The position numbers were made by a program, and so were the translations under genes. From the NCBI GenBank assembly GCA_026710565.1, contig JAPOQV010000573.1, positions 1 through 37,866 of the forward strand: a DNA stretch of 37,866 bases, in the 5' to 3' direction. Below the pieces are notes generated by a model. That model saw nothing but the letters and a program-made list of their open reading frames with translations, was not told the origin of the DNA and searched no databases. Position 1 is the first letter of the stretch, and each line of letters opens with the position of its first letter. Below are positions 1 to 9,060 of this stretch, one piece after another. The DNA is from Spirochaetaceae bacterium (lineage in GTDB: Bacteria > Spirochaetota > Spirochaetia > SZUA-6 > Bin103).

Positions 1-74
1 GAGGTTCGCTGCGCTCACTCTTCGAGTGAGGTTCGCTGCGCTCACTCTTCGAGTGAGGTTCGCTGCGCTCACTC
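1..74. repeat. 27-bp tandem repeat, 2.7 copies, with internal inverted repeat
   Basis: Two complete 27-bp units (1-27, 28-54) and a 20-bp partial unit (55-74) are identical to each other. Each junction contains a 7-bp inverted repeat (CTCACTC, loop TTC, GAGTGAG), so the array can form small hairpins. The array begins at the first base of the window and may continue outside it. The last copy supplies the final Glu codon and the TGA stop of the minus-strand hydrolase. It may be a dispersed genomic repeat element or act as a transcript end; the sequence cannot decide between these. Confidence 0.9.
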
Positions 75-845
75 CAGAAACGCATCGATCGCGGCGGCGG
101 CCGCCTCCGGGGCGTCCAGGTCGAGATGGTGCCCGGCGCCCTCGATCACCTGCACCGCGGCGTCCGGGAGCGCGCGGGCCCAGAGCCCGCGGTAGCCGGC
201 GGGGAGCACGCGATCCGCGCCGCCGAACACCAGCAGCGCCGGCCGGGCCAGCCGATGCAGCCGGCGCGAGAGCCGCGTGTCGCCGACCGGCCAGAGCAGG
301 CGCGCCGCCGCCTCCTGGGCGCGCACCTGCACGACCGTCCACTCCACCCGATCGGCCGACTCCGGAAGCGCGACGTGCGCGTCCCAGGTGGCCGGGTCGT
401 TGCACAGCAACGCACCCAGGTCGCCCGGCCCCTGCGCGAACAGGTCGGCCGTGGGGTCGGCGGCGTCGAACAAACCCAGCGGCGACACCAGCACCAGCCG
501 GCGCACCGCATCAGGCCACACACAGGCCACGTCCGCGGCCAGCGCGGCTCCCACCGAGACGCCGATCAGGTCGGCTCCCTCCGCTCCGGCGGCAGCCAGC
601 AGGTCGTGGGTGGCCAGGAGCCAGTCGAGGTGTTCGTCGAGCGCGCCGACGGCGTCCGCTCCGGGGAACCCCGGCAGGCTCGGGACGATCACGCGCCGCG
701 TGCGGGCCAGCCGCTCCAGGAACGGGGTCCAGCGCGGCAGGCCGCCCACGCCCGCCAGGAACGCGACCGGCGCGCCGGCCCCCTGCTCCCACACCCGGCA
801 GGACACGCCGCCGGCCCCGACCGTACGCTCGCGCGGTTCGCTCAC
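69..845 (-). CDS. alpha/beta hydrolase
   Basis: A 258-residue alpha/beta-hydrolase-fold enzyme, probably cytosolic and acting on an ester, lactone or C-C bond; the substrate cannot be read from sequence. The nucleophile elbow is GVSVG with Ser97. The acid is Asp211 in FGGAD and the base is His239 in GAGHH, so the triad is complete. The length is normal for the family. I chose the GTG at 845 because it forms a GTGA overlap with the stop of the upstream monooxygenase gene, implying translational coupling; the frame stays open 39 bases further upstream inside that gene. The last codon and stop lie inside the 27-bp tandem repeat. Its neighbours (luciferase-like monooxygenase, double MBL protein) suggest a shared catabolic task. 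Confidence 0.88.
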   Translation of the reverse strand: MSEPRERTVGAGGVSCRVWEQGAGAPVAFLAGVGGLPRWTPFLERLARTRRVIVPSLPGFPGADAVGALDEHLDWLLATHDLLAAAGAEGADLIGVSVGAALAADVACVWPDAVRRLVLVSPLGLFDAADPTADLFAQGPGDLGALLCNDPATWDAHVALPESADRVEWTVVQVRAQEAAARLLWPVGDTRLSRRLHRLARPALLVFGGADRVLPAGYRGLWARALPDAAVQVIEGAGHHLDLDAPEAAAAAIDAFLE

Positions 846-2065
846 GAGTCTTCCACCGGAGCCCTGCGAGCCGCCTCCGGCCACCAGTGATCCTCCCAGC
901 GGTCGGTGAACAGGTCGCGGATCTGCGGCAGCACCTGCTCGGCGAACAGCGTCGTGTTGTGGCGGGTCAGGCCGCGGTCCATGTTGCCGAAGTGCAGCAG
1001 CAGCATGAGCTGGGCGATGTTCAGGTCCACGGCGATGTCCCGGAGGCGCTCGGCCACCTCGTCCGGCGTGCCCACGATCACGTAGCCTCGCTCCAGGATC
1101 TGGTCATAGGTTGGCGCCGTGGTGAACTGCGCCACCGGGTTGCCCGGATTGGCCTGCCGGGCGCGAAAGCGGACGGACTCCTCGGTCGCGTATCCGGGCG
1201 GCACGGCGAAACGCGGGTTGGTGTGCAGGGAGTTGGTGTAGAAGTACTCGGCCGGCTCGCGGTAGAGATCGAGGGCCTCGCGCTTCGTCTCGGCAACGCC
1301 GACGAGCTGCAGGTAGCCGGCCTGGAACGGGTTGGGCTCCCGGCCCTGGCGCGCAAGCTCCGCCCAGTAGCCCTTGAGGACGCCGCGAGCGGTGTTGTAG
1401 CCGAAGTACGACAGCGCCGCGTACACGTAGCCGTCGCGCCCGCACATCCGCCACGTGTCCGGCGAGCCGCCGCCGGGGATCCAGATCGGCGGGCGCGGCG
1501 TCTGGATCGGCCGTGGCCAGATGTTCACGTAGCGGTGCTGAAAGAAGCGCCCGGCGAACGCGAACGGCGCCGGTTCCTGCCACGCGCGCACCAGCAGCTC
1601 GCACGCCTCGACGTACTTGTCGCGCAGCGTGCTGGGGTTGCGCCCGTAGGCGTAGCAGGTGTCCATGGGGGTGCCGAGCGGCAGCCCGGCGATCAGCCGT
1701 CCGCCGGAGATGCAGTCCAGCATCGCCATCTCCTCGGCCACCCGCAGCGGCGGGTCGTACAGCGCGGGGGCGTTGCCCATCACGCAGACCGCGCCGCGCG
1801 TCGTGTTGCGGGCCAGGACCGACGCCATCAGGTTGGGCGACGGCATCATCCCGTAGCCGTTGGAATGGTGCTCGTTGACGCATACCCCGTCGAAGCCGAG
1901 CGCCGCCGCCTCCTCCAGCTCGTCGAGGTAGTCGCGGTACATGGCGCCGCCTCGCTCCGGATCGAACAGCCGCGAGTCGATGTCCACCCAGATCGACGGG
2001 TGCGACTCCCGGAAGTCTTCGGGAAGCTCCGCGTACGGCATCAGGTGGAAGAACAGGACGTTCAT
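842..2065 (-). CDS. LLM-class (luciferase-like) flavin-dependent monooxygenase
   Basis: A 407-residue bacterial-luciferase-like oxidoreductase with the TIM-barrel pattern of the family: a beta strand at the N terminus (NVLFFHLMPY), the VNEHHSNGYG segment near residue 95, and ISGGRLIAGLPLG, a typical LLM strand-loop. Such enzymes use reduced FMN or F420 to oxidise organic substrates; which one applies here cannot be seen. The ATG at 2065 is preceded by a GGAG Shine-Dalgarno about 8 nt upstream, and the longer open frame reads back into the MBL gene. It lies 22 bp downstream of the MBL gene and overlaps the hydrolase by 4 bp, so the three form one operon. Confidence 0.9.
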   Translation of the reverse strand: MNVLFFHLMPYAELPEDFRESHPSIWVDIDSRLFDPERGGAMYRDYLDELEEAAALGFDGVCVNEHHSNGYGMMPSPNLMASVLARNTTRGAVCVMGNAPALYDPPLRVAEEMAMLDCISGGRLIAGLPLGTPMDTCYAYGRNPSTLRDKYVEACELLVRAWQEPAPFAFAGRFFQHRYVNIWPRPIQTPRPPIWIPGGGSPDTWRMCGRDGYVYAALSYFGYNTARGVLKGYWAELARQGREPNPFQAGYLQLVGVAETKREALDLYREPAEYFYTNSLHTNPRFAVPPGYATEESVRFRARQANPGNPVAQFTTAPTYDQILERGYVIVGTPDEVAERLRDIAVDLNIAQLMLLLHFGNMDRGLTRHNTTLFAEQVLPQIRDLFTDRWEDHWWPEAARRAPVEDS

Positions 2066-2087
2066 CGGTGTGCTCCGCCGCGTCCGT

Positions 2088-3968
2088 TCAGCAGGCGACC
2101 GTGACCAGCGCCTCGGCGATGGCGCCGTGCGACTGTCCGTCGACATCGATCCGCGCGGTCGCGAGCCGGCGGATGCCGTCTCCGTCGGCCGGAGCCGTCG
2201 CGTGCAGCGCAACCTCGCCCCGCTCGCCTGCCCGCAGCCGCACGGAAGCCGCGGCGCCGGCGCTCCACCCCGGCGGCGGGTCGAGCTCCGCGGTATAGGT
2301 CGCGTCGCGCTCCAGGTTGTTGCGCAGCAGGAGCCGGTAGGCGACCGAGCCGCCCGGCTCCACGGTGGCCAGGTACGGCAGCAGCCGCGCCCAGAACAGA
2401 TCGACGTAGTGATCGGCCGGCTCGGCCACCAGGTTCCGGAACGCCCGCTCCTTGCGGGCGATGAAGTCGGCGTACTCGTCGAGCTGCTGCTTCGAGCAGG
2501 CGATCACGCCGCCGTGGCCGGGGCAGATCAGCTCCGGGTCGGCGCGGCGCATCACCTCCGCGCAGCGGCGGTGCATGCCGAGCTGGAAGCTGTTGCGCAT
2601 GACCGTGGTCTGAATCGGCTTCCTGATCGTCTCGCCGGCGCGCAGCTCGTTCGAAAGGAAGAAGTTGTCTCCCGTAAACGCCACCCGCCGGCCGTCGATC
2701 AGGCCGGCGTAGACGGAGTGGAACTCGGTCTGGCCGGGGGCGAAATAGATGTCGAAGCGGTACTCCTCCCAGGCGAAGCTCTCGCCGTCGTGCAGGGAGC
2801 GGTCGATGCGGATCGGCCGGGGGTACGTGCACGGCGTGCTGGCCCAGGCGGCCGGGTCCGAGAGCACCTGCGCGACCTCGCCCAGCGCCCAGCAGCGCGT
2901 GCCGTGATGGCGCTGCAGGTAGGGAATGCCGCAGGTGTGGTCGTCGTGGATGTGGGTGGGCACCACCAGGTCGAGCCCGGTCACGCCGTAGTCGTCGCGC
3001 AGCTCATCCAGATGGTGGGCGACGAAGCGCAGCGACTCCTGGCCGTGGTGCTCGGAGTTCGTGTGCATGTGGGTTGCCAGCGAGTGGCCGTAGTCGACGA
3101 ACATTGCCTTGCCGGAATCGCTCAACACCACGTAGAAGTTGCTGCAGGTCCACGGCCCGCCCCACAGCAGGTGGCGGGACAGGGGCTGCAGCCTGGCGTC
3201 CGGCAGGAAGTGCGAGGCCGGCAGGTCCTCCCGCGAGCCGGCCACGCGCAGGCCGTTGCCGAGCGCGACGCAGTCGGCAAGCCGGCGGCGCAGCCGCGCG
3301 ATGTCGCCGGCGACGTCCGCGATCGCATCCCCGTGCGAGGGATAGGCGACGTGCGCGTCCAGCCTGGCCAGCGCGTCGATCGACTCGATCGTGAACGCGA
3401 TCCCCTCCATCCCGCCGTAGGCGTACTCCATCGCATGGAGCTGGTACAGCCTGCCGCCGGCGCTCATCAGGTCGCCCGTGAACGCTACCCGCCGCCCGTC
3501 GATGGTGGCGATCAGCATCGAGGAGCCGCGCGTGTGGCCCTTGGCCGGAATGACCTCAAAGCGGTAGTCGCCCCACGTGAAGGACTCGTAGTCCTCAAGT
3601 ACGGCATCGACCGCGATGTCGCGCGCCGTCGTGAAGAAGGTGTTGCGGTCGTCGTAATTGTCATACACCCGGCGCGTGCGCCAGAACAGCTCGGATTCCT
3701 CGAACAGGTGGCGCTCGTGCTCCGGCACCGCGACGCGGGCGCCTGCGGCAGCCAAGGCCGGCGTGCCCGCGCACTGATCCCGGTGGTGATGAGTGTGCAG
3801 CACCCACTCCACGCCAGCCGCTCCCGTCTCGGCCAGAGCCTCGCCGACGGCGCCCGAGCCGGCATCGATGAGCAGCGCCCGGCCGTTGTCTACAATAACA
3901 TATACATTACAAATGTCTGCGAAGCGATACAGGTGCTCGCTCAGCCGCGTCAGACGTGGATCGCCCAT
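2088..3968 (-). CDS. tandem metallo-beta-lactamase-fold protein with C-terminal beta-sandwich
   Basis: A 626-residue protein with two MBL-fold domains in one chain. Domain 1 (about 5-270) has H60-x-H62-x-D64-Q65, H145 in PAKGHT, D166 in FTGD and H212 in PSHG. Domain 2 (about 275-520) has H339-x-H341-x-D343-H344, PGQT at 411-414 where PGHT is usual, D434 in FTGD and H485 in CPGHGG. Each domain therefore has one expected metal-binding His replaced by Gln, at different positions. Residues 538-626 look like a NEW3/Ig-like beta-sandwich. No signal peptide is evident. The start is ATG 3968, 6 nt after a TACGAT -10 box with no Shine-Dalgarno. First gene of the operon with the monooxygenase and hydrolase. 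The substrate is unknown. Confidence 0.85.
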   Translation of the reverse strand: MGDPRLTRLSEHLYRFADICNVYVIVDNGRALLIDAGSGAVGEALAETGAAGVEWVLHTHHHRDQCAGTPALAAAGARVAVPEHERHLFEESELFWRTRRVYDNYDDRNTFFTTARDIAVDAVLEDYESFTWGDYRFEVIPAKGHTRGSSMLIATIDGRRVAFTGDLMSAGGRLYQLHAMEYAYGGMEGIAFTIESIDALARLDAHVAYPSHGDAIADVAGDIARLRRRLADCVALGNGLRVAGSREDLPASHFLPDARLQPLSRHLLWGGPWTCSNFYVVLSDSGKAMFVDYGHSLATHMHTNSEHHGQESLRFVAHHLDELRDDYGVTGLDLVVPTHIHDDHTCGIPYLQRHHGTRCWALGEVAQVLSDPAAWASTPCTYPRPIRIDRSLHDGESFAWEEYRFDIYFAPGQTEFHSVYAGLIDGRRVAFTGDNFFLSNELRAGETIRKPIQTTVMRNSFQLGMHRRCAEVMRRADPELICPGHGGVIACSKQQLDEYADFIARKERAFRNLVAEPADHYVDLFWARLLPYLATVEPGGSVAYRLLLRNNLERDATYTAELDPPPGWSAGAAASVRLRAGERGEVALHATAPADGDGIRRLATARIDVDGQSHGAIAEALVTVAC

Positions 3969-3974
3969 GCCCGC

Positions 3975-4003
3975 ATCGTAGTGGGAGCGCCGACGCCGAG
4001 CAA
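3975..4003 (-). promoter_or_regulatory. putative promoter of MBL operon (leaderless)
   Basis: On the minus strand TTGCTC (4003-3998) is followed by a 17-nt spacer and TACGAT (3980-3975). The ATG lies 6 nt further on, so transcription would begin at or next to the start codon. No Shine-Dalgarno sequence is present. Confidence 0.5.
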
Positions 4004-4113
4004 TCCGCGCGCTCGTCAGGGCGCCATCACGTCGATGCCGGCCAGCTCGAATCGCTCGAAACGAGTGACGTGGCATGCCGCGTCAACGCAGGCCGCGCAG
4101 TGTCGTTCCCGCC

Positions 4114-4470
4114 ATGGAGCGCACGGCCCTGATCGCGGGTGCCGGCATCGGCGGTCTCTCCGCCGGGATCGCCCTGCAGCGCGCGGGGTGGCAGGTCCGC
4201 ATCTTCGAGCGCGCGGCGTCCGCGCGGGAGCTCGGCTTCGGGCTGCTTCTTGCGCCGAACGCCATCGCGGCTCTGCGCGAGTTGGCGGTGGCCGCCGCCG
4301 TGACGGCCCGGGGATTCACGCCGACCTGCGGCGAAGTGCGGCGGCTCGACGGCACCCTGCTGAAACGCATCCGACTCCCGCCACCGGAGGCGCCGGGCTG
4401 GGACCGACCACAGAACCCACGCCCACGCGGGCGCCTGAGCATAATTTCAGACTACCCAGCACGTGCATAG
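4114..4470 (+). pseudogene. FAD-dependent monooxygenase, N-terminal fragment
   Basis: From ATG 4114 the frame encodes the dinucleotide-binding N terminus of a salicylate-hydroxylase/UbiH-type FAD monooxygenase: ALIAGAGIGGLSAG (GxGxxG), an acidic end of beta2 (IFERA) and the LLLAPNAIAALREL segment. Family resemblance ends near residue 94-95 (RIRLPPPEA, about 4395), after which the frame reads unrelated low-complexity residues and stops at 118 residues. Family members are near 380-400 residues, so the substrate-binding and C-terminal FAD regions are gone. The break runs straight into an AT-rich block. It is divergent from the MBL operon. A remnant is far more likely than a functional short protein. 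Confidence 0.8.
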
Positions 4471-4546
4471 GTGCACTTTATAGCACTAATGACCCTTATT
4501 GCATACGGCTCTGTTATTGTTATGTATACATGCGAGTAACCGGGGC
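4436..4546. other. AT-rich scar between monooxygenase remnant and cupin gene
   Basis: About 110 bp are conspicuously A+T rich compared with the surrounding sequence. The block contains a small inverted repeat (GTGCA-TAGG-TGCAC, 4464-4477) and a 10-bp palindrome ATGTATACAT (4522-4531). No gene is evident. It joins the broken end of the monooxygenase fragment to the 3' end of the cupin gene, so it may be a deletion junction or the trace of an inserted element. Confidence 0.6.
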
Positions 4547-4555
4547 ATCCCGGCA

Positions 4556-5020
4556 TCACTCGTGGTGAATGGGGTCGATCCAGCGCACGTCTTCCGGCTC
4601 CTCGACTACCGGGATGTCCAGGTTCACGACGACGGGCTCCTGATCGCTGCGCACCAGCACGCAGCGGAGCGGCTGATCGATGCTTGCGTTGATCTCCTGG
4701 TGCGGAACGTAGGGCGGCACGTAGATGAAGTCGCCGGGCCCCGCCTCCGCCACGAACTCCAGGCGGTCGCCCCAGCGCATGCGCGCCCTGCCCGACACGA
4801 CGTAGATGACACTCTCCAGGGCGCCGTGGTGGTGCGCGCCGGTCTTGGCGTCCGGCTGGATCTCCACCGTGCCGGCCCAGAGCTTCTCGGCGCCGGCCGT
4901 CGCACGGTTGATCGCAGCCGCCCGGGTCATCCCCGGCGTCTGCGGGGTGTCGAAGTCCAGTCTCTCACTCGTGACGACCCGCACGCCGTGCTGCCGCCAG
5001 TCCGGTCCTTCCCGTGCCAT
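4556..5020 (-). CDS. cupin-domain protein
   Basis: A 154-residue single-domain cupin. Motif 1 is G61-A-H63-H-H65-x3-E69 and ends at Gly77 (SGRARM). Motif 2 is GDFIYVPPYVPHQ with His107. The four metal ligands (His63, His65, Glu69, His107) are present, so a metal-dependent dioxygenase, isomerase or ligand-binding role is possible; the substrate is not recognisable. ATG 5020 was chosen because the upstream part of the open frame is antisense to the next gene and lacks cupin-like sequence. A TAGGAT -10-like hexamer lies 11 nt upstream. The gene is divergent from the penicillin-acylase-type gene, with about 100 bp between them. Confidence 0.85.
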   Translation of the reverse strand: MAREGPDWRQHGVRVVTSERLDFDTPQTPGMTRAAAINRATAGAEKLWAGTVEIQPDAKTGAHHHGALESVIYVVSGRARMRWGDRLEFVAEAGPGDFIYVPPYVPHQEINASIDQPLRCVLVRSDQEPVVVNLDIPVVEEPEDVRWIDPIHHE

Positions 5021-5121
5021 CGGTGCGCCGCATCCTACCCGCCCGCTGACGGCGGTGGCGACGCCTCGGCCGCCGCGGCACACTGTGGCATCGTGACGAG
5101 CCCGGTGAGGGAGCTTCGGCG

Positions 5122-7500
5122 ATGAGTCTCGACGCGCGTGAAGTGCTGGCACGCCTCGGTGCCGGCGAGCCGATCGGGGCGGTGTGCGCGGCTGCCGGCT
5201 TCTCAGAGGAAGAGTTCCAGGCCTTGTGGCAGGCGGAGACGCGCCGCCGCGTCCCCGAGCAGAGCGGGACAAAGGAAACCACGGTGGGCACGGACGTCAG
5301 GATCGACCGCGATCGCTGGGGCATCCCCCGGATCTCGGCCGAGACCGACGACGATCTGTTCTTCGGCTTCGGCTATGCCATGGCGCAAGACCGCCTGTTT
5401 CAGCTCGACTATCTGCGGCGCAGGGCGAACGGTCGTCTGTCCGAGGTGCTCGGGCCGGACGGGCTGGAGCTGGACCTCACCGCCCGCACCATCGGCATCG
5501 GACGGATCGCGGAAGCCGAGTGGGAGCGGACCCCGGCCGAGACACGACGACTGCTGACCGCGTTCTCGGGCGGCATCGACGCGTTCATCGCTGCGGCCGG
5601 CGAGCGGCTTCCGATCGAGTTCGGCCTGCTCGACTATGCACCCGAGCCGTGGTCGCCGGTGGACTGCATGGCCATCGCCGGCGAGTTCCGCGCCTACCTG
5701 ACGGTCCGCCTGCCGGTGATCTTCATCCCCGAGCTCGGCAAGCGCGTCCTGGGCGACGGAGCGCTCTACCGCGCGTTCCTGCAGGGCGAAGCCGACGACG
5801 AGAGCATCGTGCCCCCGGGCTCCTACCCTGAAGCGCCAGCCGGCAGCGGGCCGGTCGGCGCGACCATAGCCGACCCCTCGGAAGGGGCGGGCAGCAACAA
5901 CTGGGTGATCGGCGGGTCGCGCTCGGCTTCCGGCATGCCGATCGTGGCCAGCGATCCGCATATCGCCTTCGCCGCGGTGTCGTGCTGGTACGAGGTGACC
6001 CTTGACGGCGGCTCGTTCAACGTGACCGGCATGGCCTACGCGGGGATGCCGGCGGTGATGTTCGGCCGCAACCGGTGCGTGGCCTGGGGGATCACGAACA
6101 ACATCTGCTCACAGCGCGACCTGTACCGCGAGCGAACGGATCCCGCCCACCCCGGAGCGTTCCTCTACGACGGCCGGTGGGAGCCGGCGCGGGAGCGTTC
6201 CGAGACGATCGCGGTGCGCGGCGGCGAACCGGTGACCAGGACCATCCGCAACTCCCGCAACGGCCCGATCGTGGACGAGCTGCTCCCGGAGGCCGTGCGC
6301 GCCACGGATCCGGTCTCGCTGCGCTGGCTCGGCGCGACCCGCTGCGGCTGGCTCACGTCTCTGCTGGCGATGGATCGAGCGTCGAGCGTGGATGGGCTCC
6401 GCAGGGCTGTCAGGGGATGGCGCGTGCCGACGTGGAGCCTGGTGCTGGCCGATGCGGATGGCCACATTGGCTACCAGGTCGCGGGCGAGATCCCCGTCCG
6501 CGCGGTCGAGGAGCGAGGCTATCGCCCGGGCTGGGACCCGGCCCACCAGTGGCACGGGGTCATCCCGCCGGAGGGCATGCCGCAGCTCGGCGACCCGGAG
6601 CGCGGCTGGATCGCCTCGGCCAACAACCGCACCGCCCCGCAGGACTTCCCCCGGTCCCTTTCCGGCCGCTGGGCGAGCGGGTATCGAGCCCGCCGCATCC
6701 GCCAGATGCTCGAAGCGCACGGGCGGCACTCGCGCGACGACTGCGCGCACATGCACCAGGACGTCCTGTCACTGCGCGCCGTGACCTGCGTGCCGCCCCT
6801 GCTCCGGGCCGTCGCCGGGCATGCCGATCACCGCATTCGGCAGGCGGCCGAGCGGCTGGCGGAGTGGGACTGCCGCATGGAGACCGATCGCGTCGGCGCG
6901 GCGATCTTCGAGGTGTTCTTCGGTCACTGGAGCGCACGGGTGGCTGCCGAACGGTTTGCAGAGGACACGGCCGCGCTCGTTGCCGGCGCCGTCGCGGGTC
7001 TTGCCACCGCGCTCCTGAGCGCCGACGAGGCCCGTTGGTTCGCGGACGGCCGGCGCGAAGCGGCGATCGCCTGCGCCATGACGGCGGCACTGGACGAGCT
7101 CACCGGGCGCCTGGGCGCGGACATGAGCGAGTGGTGCTGGGGCCGTCTCCACCGGATCCACCTGCGCCACGTGCTCTCACCGCGCGGCGACCTGGGCTCG
7201 TTGCTCGACCGCGGCGGCCTGCCGGTGAGCGGCAACGGCACCACTGTCTGCAACACCGGCTTCGATCCCAACTGGGGGGCGGCGATGGGCGCCAACTACC
7301 GCATGATCGCCGATTTCGGCGCCGAACCGGCCGGCCTCTGGGCGGTCGACGCGCAGGGGCAATCGGGACACCCCGGCAGCGCGCACTACTGCGATCAGCT
7401 CGGCGAGTGGCTCGCGGGACGCTACCACTTTCTCCCGCTCGATCGATCCACGGCCGCGCCGCAGGCGGTGAGCACGCTGCGGCTCACGCCGCGCGAGTGA
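5122..7500 (+). CDS. penicillin acylase-family Ntn hydrolase
   Basis: A 792-residue member of the penicillin G acylase/cephalosporin acylase/AHL acylase family, which hydrolyses amide bonds after self-cleavage into alpha and beta chains. The cleavage site is visible as EGAG|SNNW, making Ser258 the N-terminal nucleophile of the beta chain. DRWGIPRI (63-70), the GFGYAMAQDRLFQLD segment and the beta-chain ASDPH motif are typical. Unusually there is no signal peptide. Residues 1-45 instead form a small helical segment (LDAREVLARL, GFSEEEFQALW) resembling a DNA-binding or packing helix pair. A GGGAG ribosome-binding sequence lies 9 nt before the ATG. The substrate is unknown: a beta-lactam, an N-acyl homoserine lactone or another N-acyl compound. 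Confidence 0.92.
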   Translation: MSLDAREVLARLGAGEPIGAVCAAAGFSEEEFQALWQAETRRRVPEQSGTKETTVGTDVRIDRDRWGIPRISAETDDDLFFGFGYAMAQDRLFQLDYLRRRANGRLSEVLGPDGLELDLTARTIGIGRIAEAEWERTPAETRRLLTAFSGGIDAFIAAAGERLPIEFGLLDYAPEPWSPVDCMAIAGEFRAYLTVRLPVIFIPELGKRVLGDGALYRAFLQGEADDESIVPPGSYPEAPAGSGPVGATIADPSEGAGSNNWVIGGSRSASGMPIVASDPHIAFAAVSCWYEVTLDGGSFNVTGMAYAGMPAVMFGRNRCVAWGITNNICSQRDLYRERTDPAHPGAFLYDGRWEPARERSETIAVRGGEPVTRTIRNSRNGPIVDELLPEAVRATDPVSLRWLGATRCGWLTSLLAMDRASSVDGLRRAVRGWRVPTWSLVLADADGHIGYQVAGEIPVRAVEERGYRPGWDPAHQWHGVIPPEGMPQLGDPERGWIASANNRTAPQDFPRSLSGRWASGYRARRIRQMLEAHGRHSRDDCAHMHQDVLSLRAVTCVPPLLRAVAGHADHRIRQAAERLAEWDCRMETDRVGAAIFEVFFGHWSARVAAERFAEDTAALVAGAVAGLATALLSADEARWFADGRREAAIACAMTAALDELTGRLGADMSEWCWGRLHRIHLRHVLSPRGDLGSLLDRGGLPVSGNGTTVCNTGFDPNWGAAMGANYRMIADFGAEPAGLWAVDAQGQSGHPGSAHYCDQLGEWLAGRYHFLPLDRSTAAPQAVSTLRLTPRE

Positions 7501-7556
7501 CCGCACCGCCATGAAGCAGGAACGCCGGCACGCCCGTTACCGGTGACACGAGCGAC

Positions 7557-7579
7557 ATGGCACACCGTGGTGTGTCCAT
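7557..7579. terminator. hairpin downstream of the acylase gene
   Basis: ATGG-CACACC, loop GT, GGTGTG-T-CCAT forms a 10-bp stem with one bulged T, 57 bp after the acylase stop. There is no U-run, so it is at best a weak or factor-assisted terminator. Nothing else is evident in the rest of the 214-bp gap except the promoter of the next gene. Confidence 0.3.
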
Positions 7580-7701
7580 CGCCGCTGCCGTGGCGATACC
7601 GGTGGCAGTCGACAAGCTGCTGTAGCACGTACCCCGTTCGGACTCTGCACCCCGAATCTACGGCGCGACGCACCCGAATCCGGCAGTCAGGGGCCGTGTG
7701 G

Positions 7702-7707
7702 TACGCT
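7702..7707 (+). promoter_or_regulatory. -10 element of aminotransferase gene
   Basis: TACGCT ends 7 nt before the ATG at 7715 and no Shine-Dalgarno sequence is present. The -35 region is not recognisable. This arrangement predicts a leaderless transcript. Confidence 0.35.
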
Positions 7708-7714
7708 GCCGGCG

Positions 7715-9040
<1,326 letters not shown>

Positions 9041-9060
9041 GCGGCGCCACGGGCATCGAC

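Noticed and set aside
1..74. CRISPR-like array
   Set aside because: The units are directly adjacent with no spacers and there are no cas genes.
26..2104. 692-codon plus-strand open frame
   Set aside because: It is antisense to the hydrolase and monooxygenase genes; the product is Arg/Pro/Ala-rich without domains, typical of shadow frames in high-G+C DNA.
1941..4568. 875-codon plus-strand open frame
   Set aside because: It is antisense to the MBL gene and then runs into the monooxygenase fragment in another frame; no family pattern.
7501..7714. tRNA gene in the acylase-aminotransferase gap
   Set aside because: A GTTCG-like stretch is present, but no acceptor stem, D-arm or anticodon arm can be paired around it.
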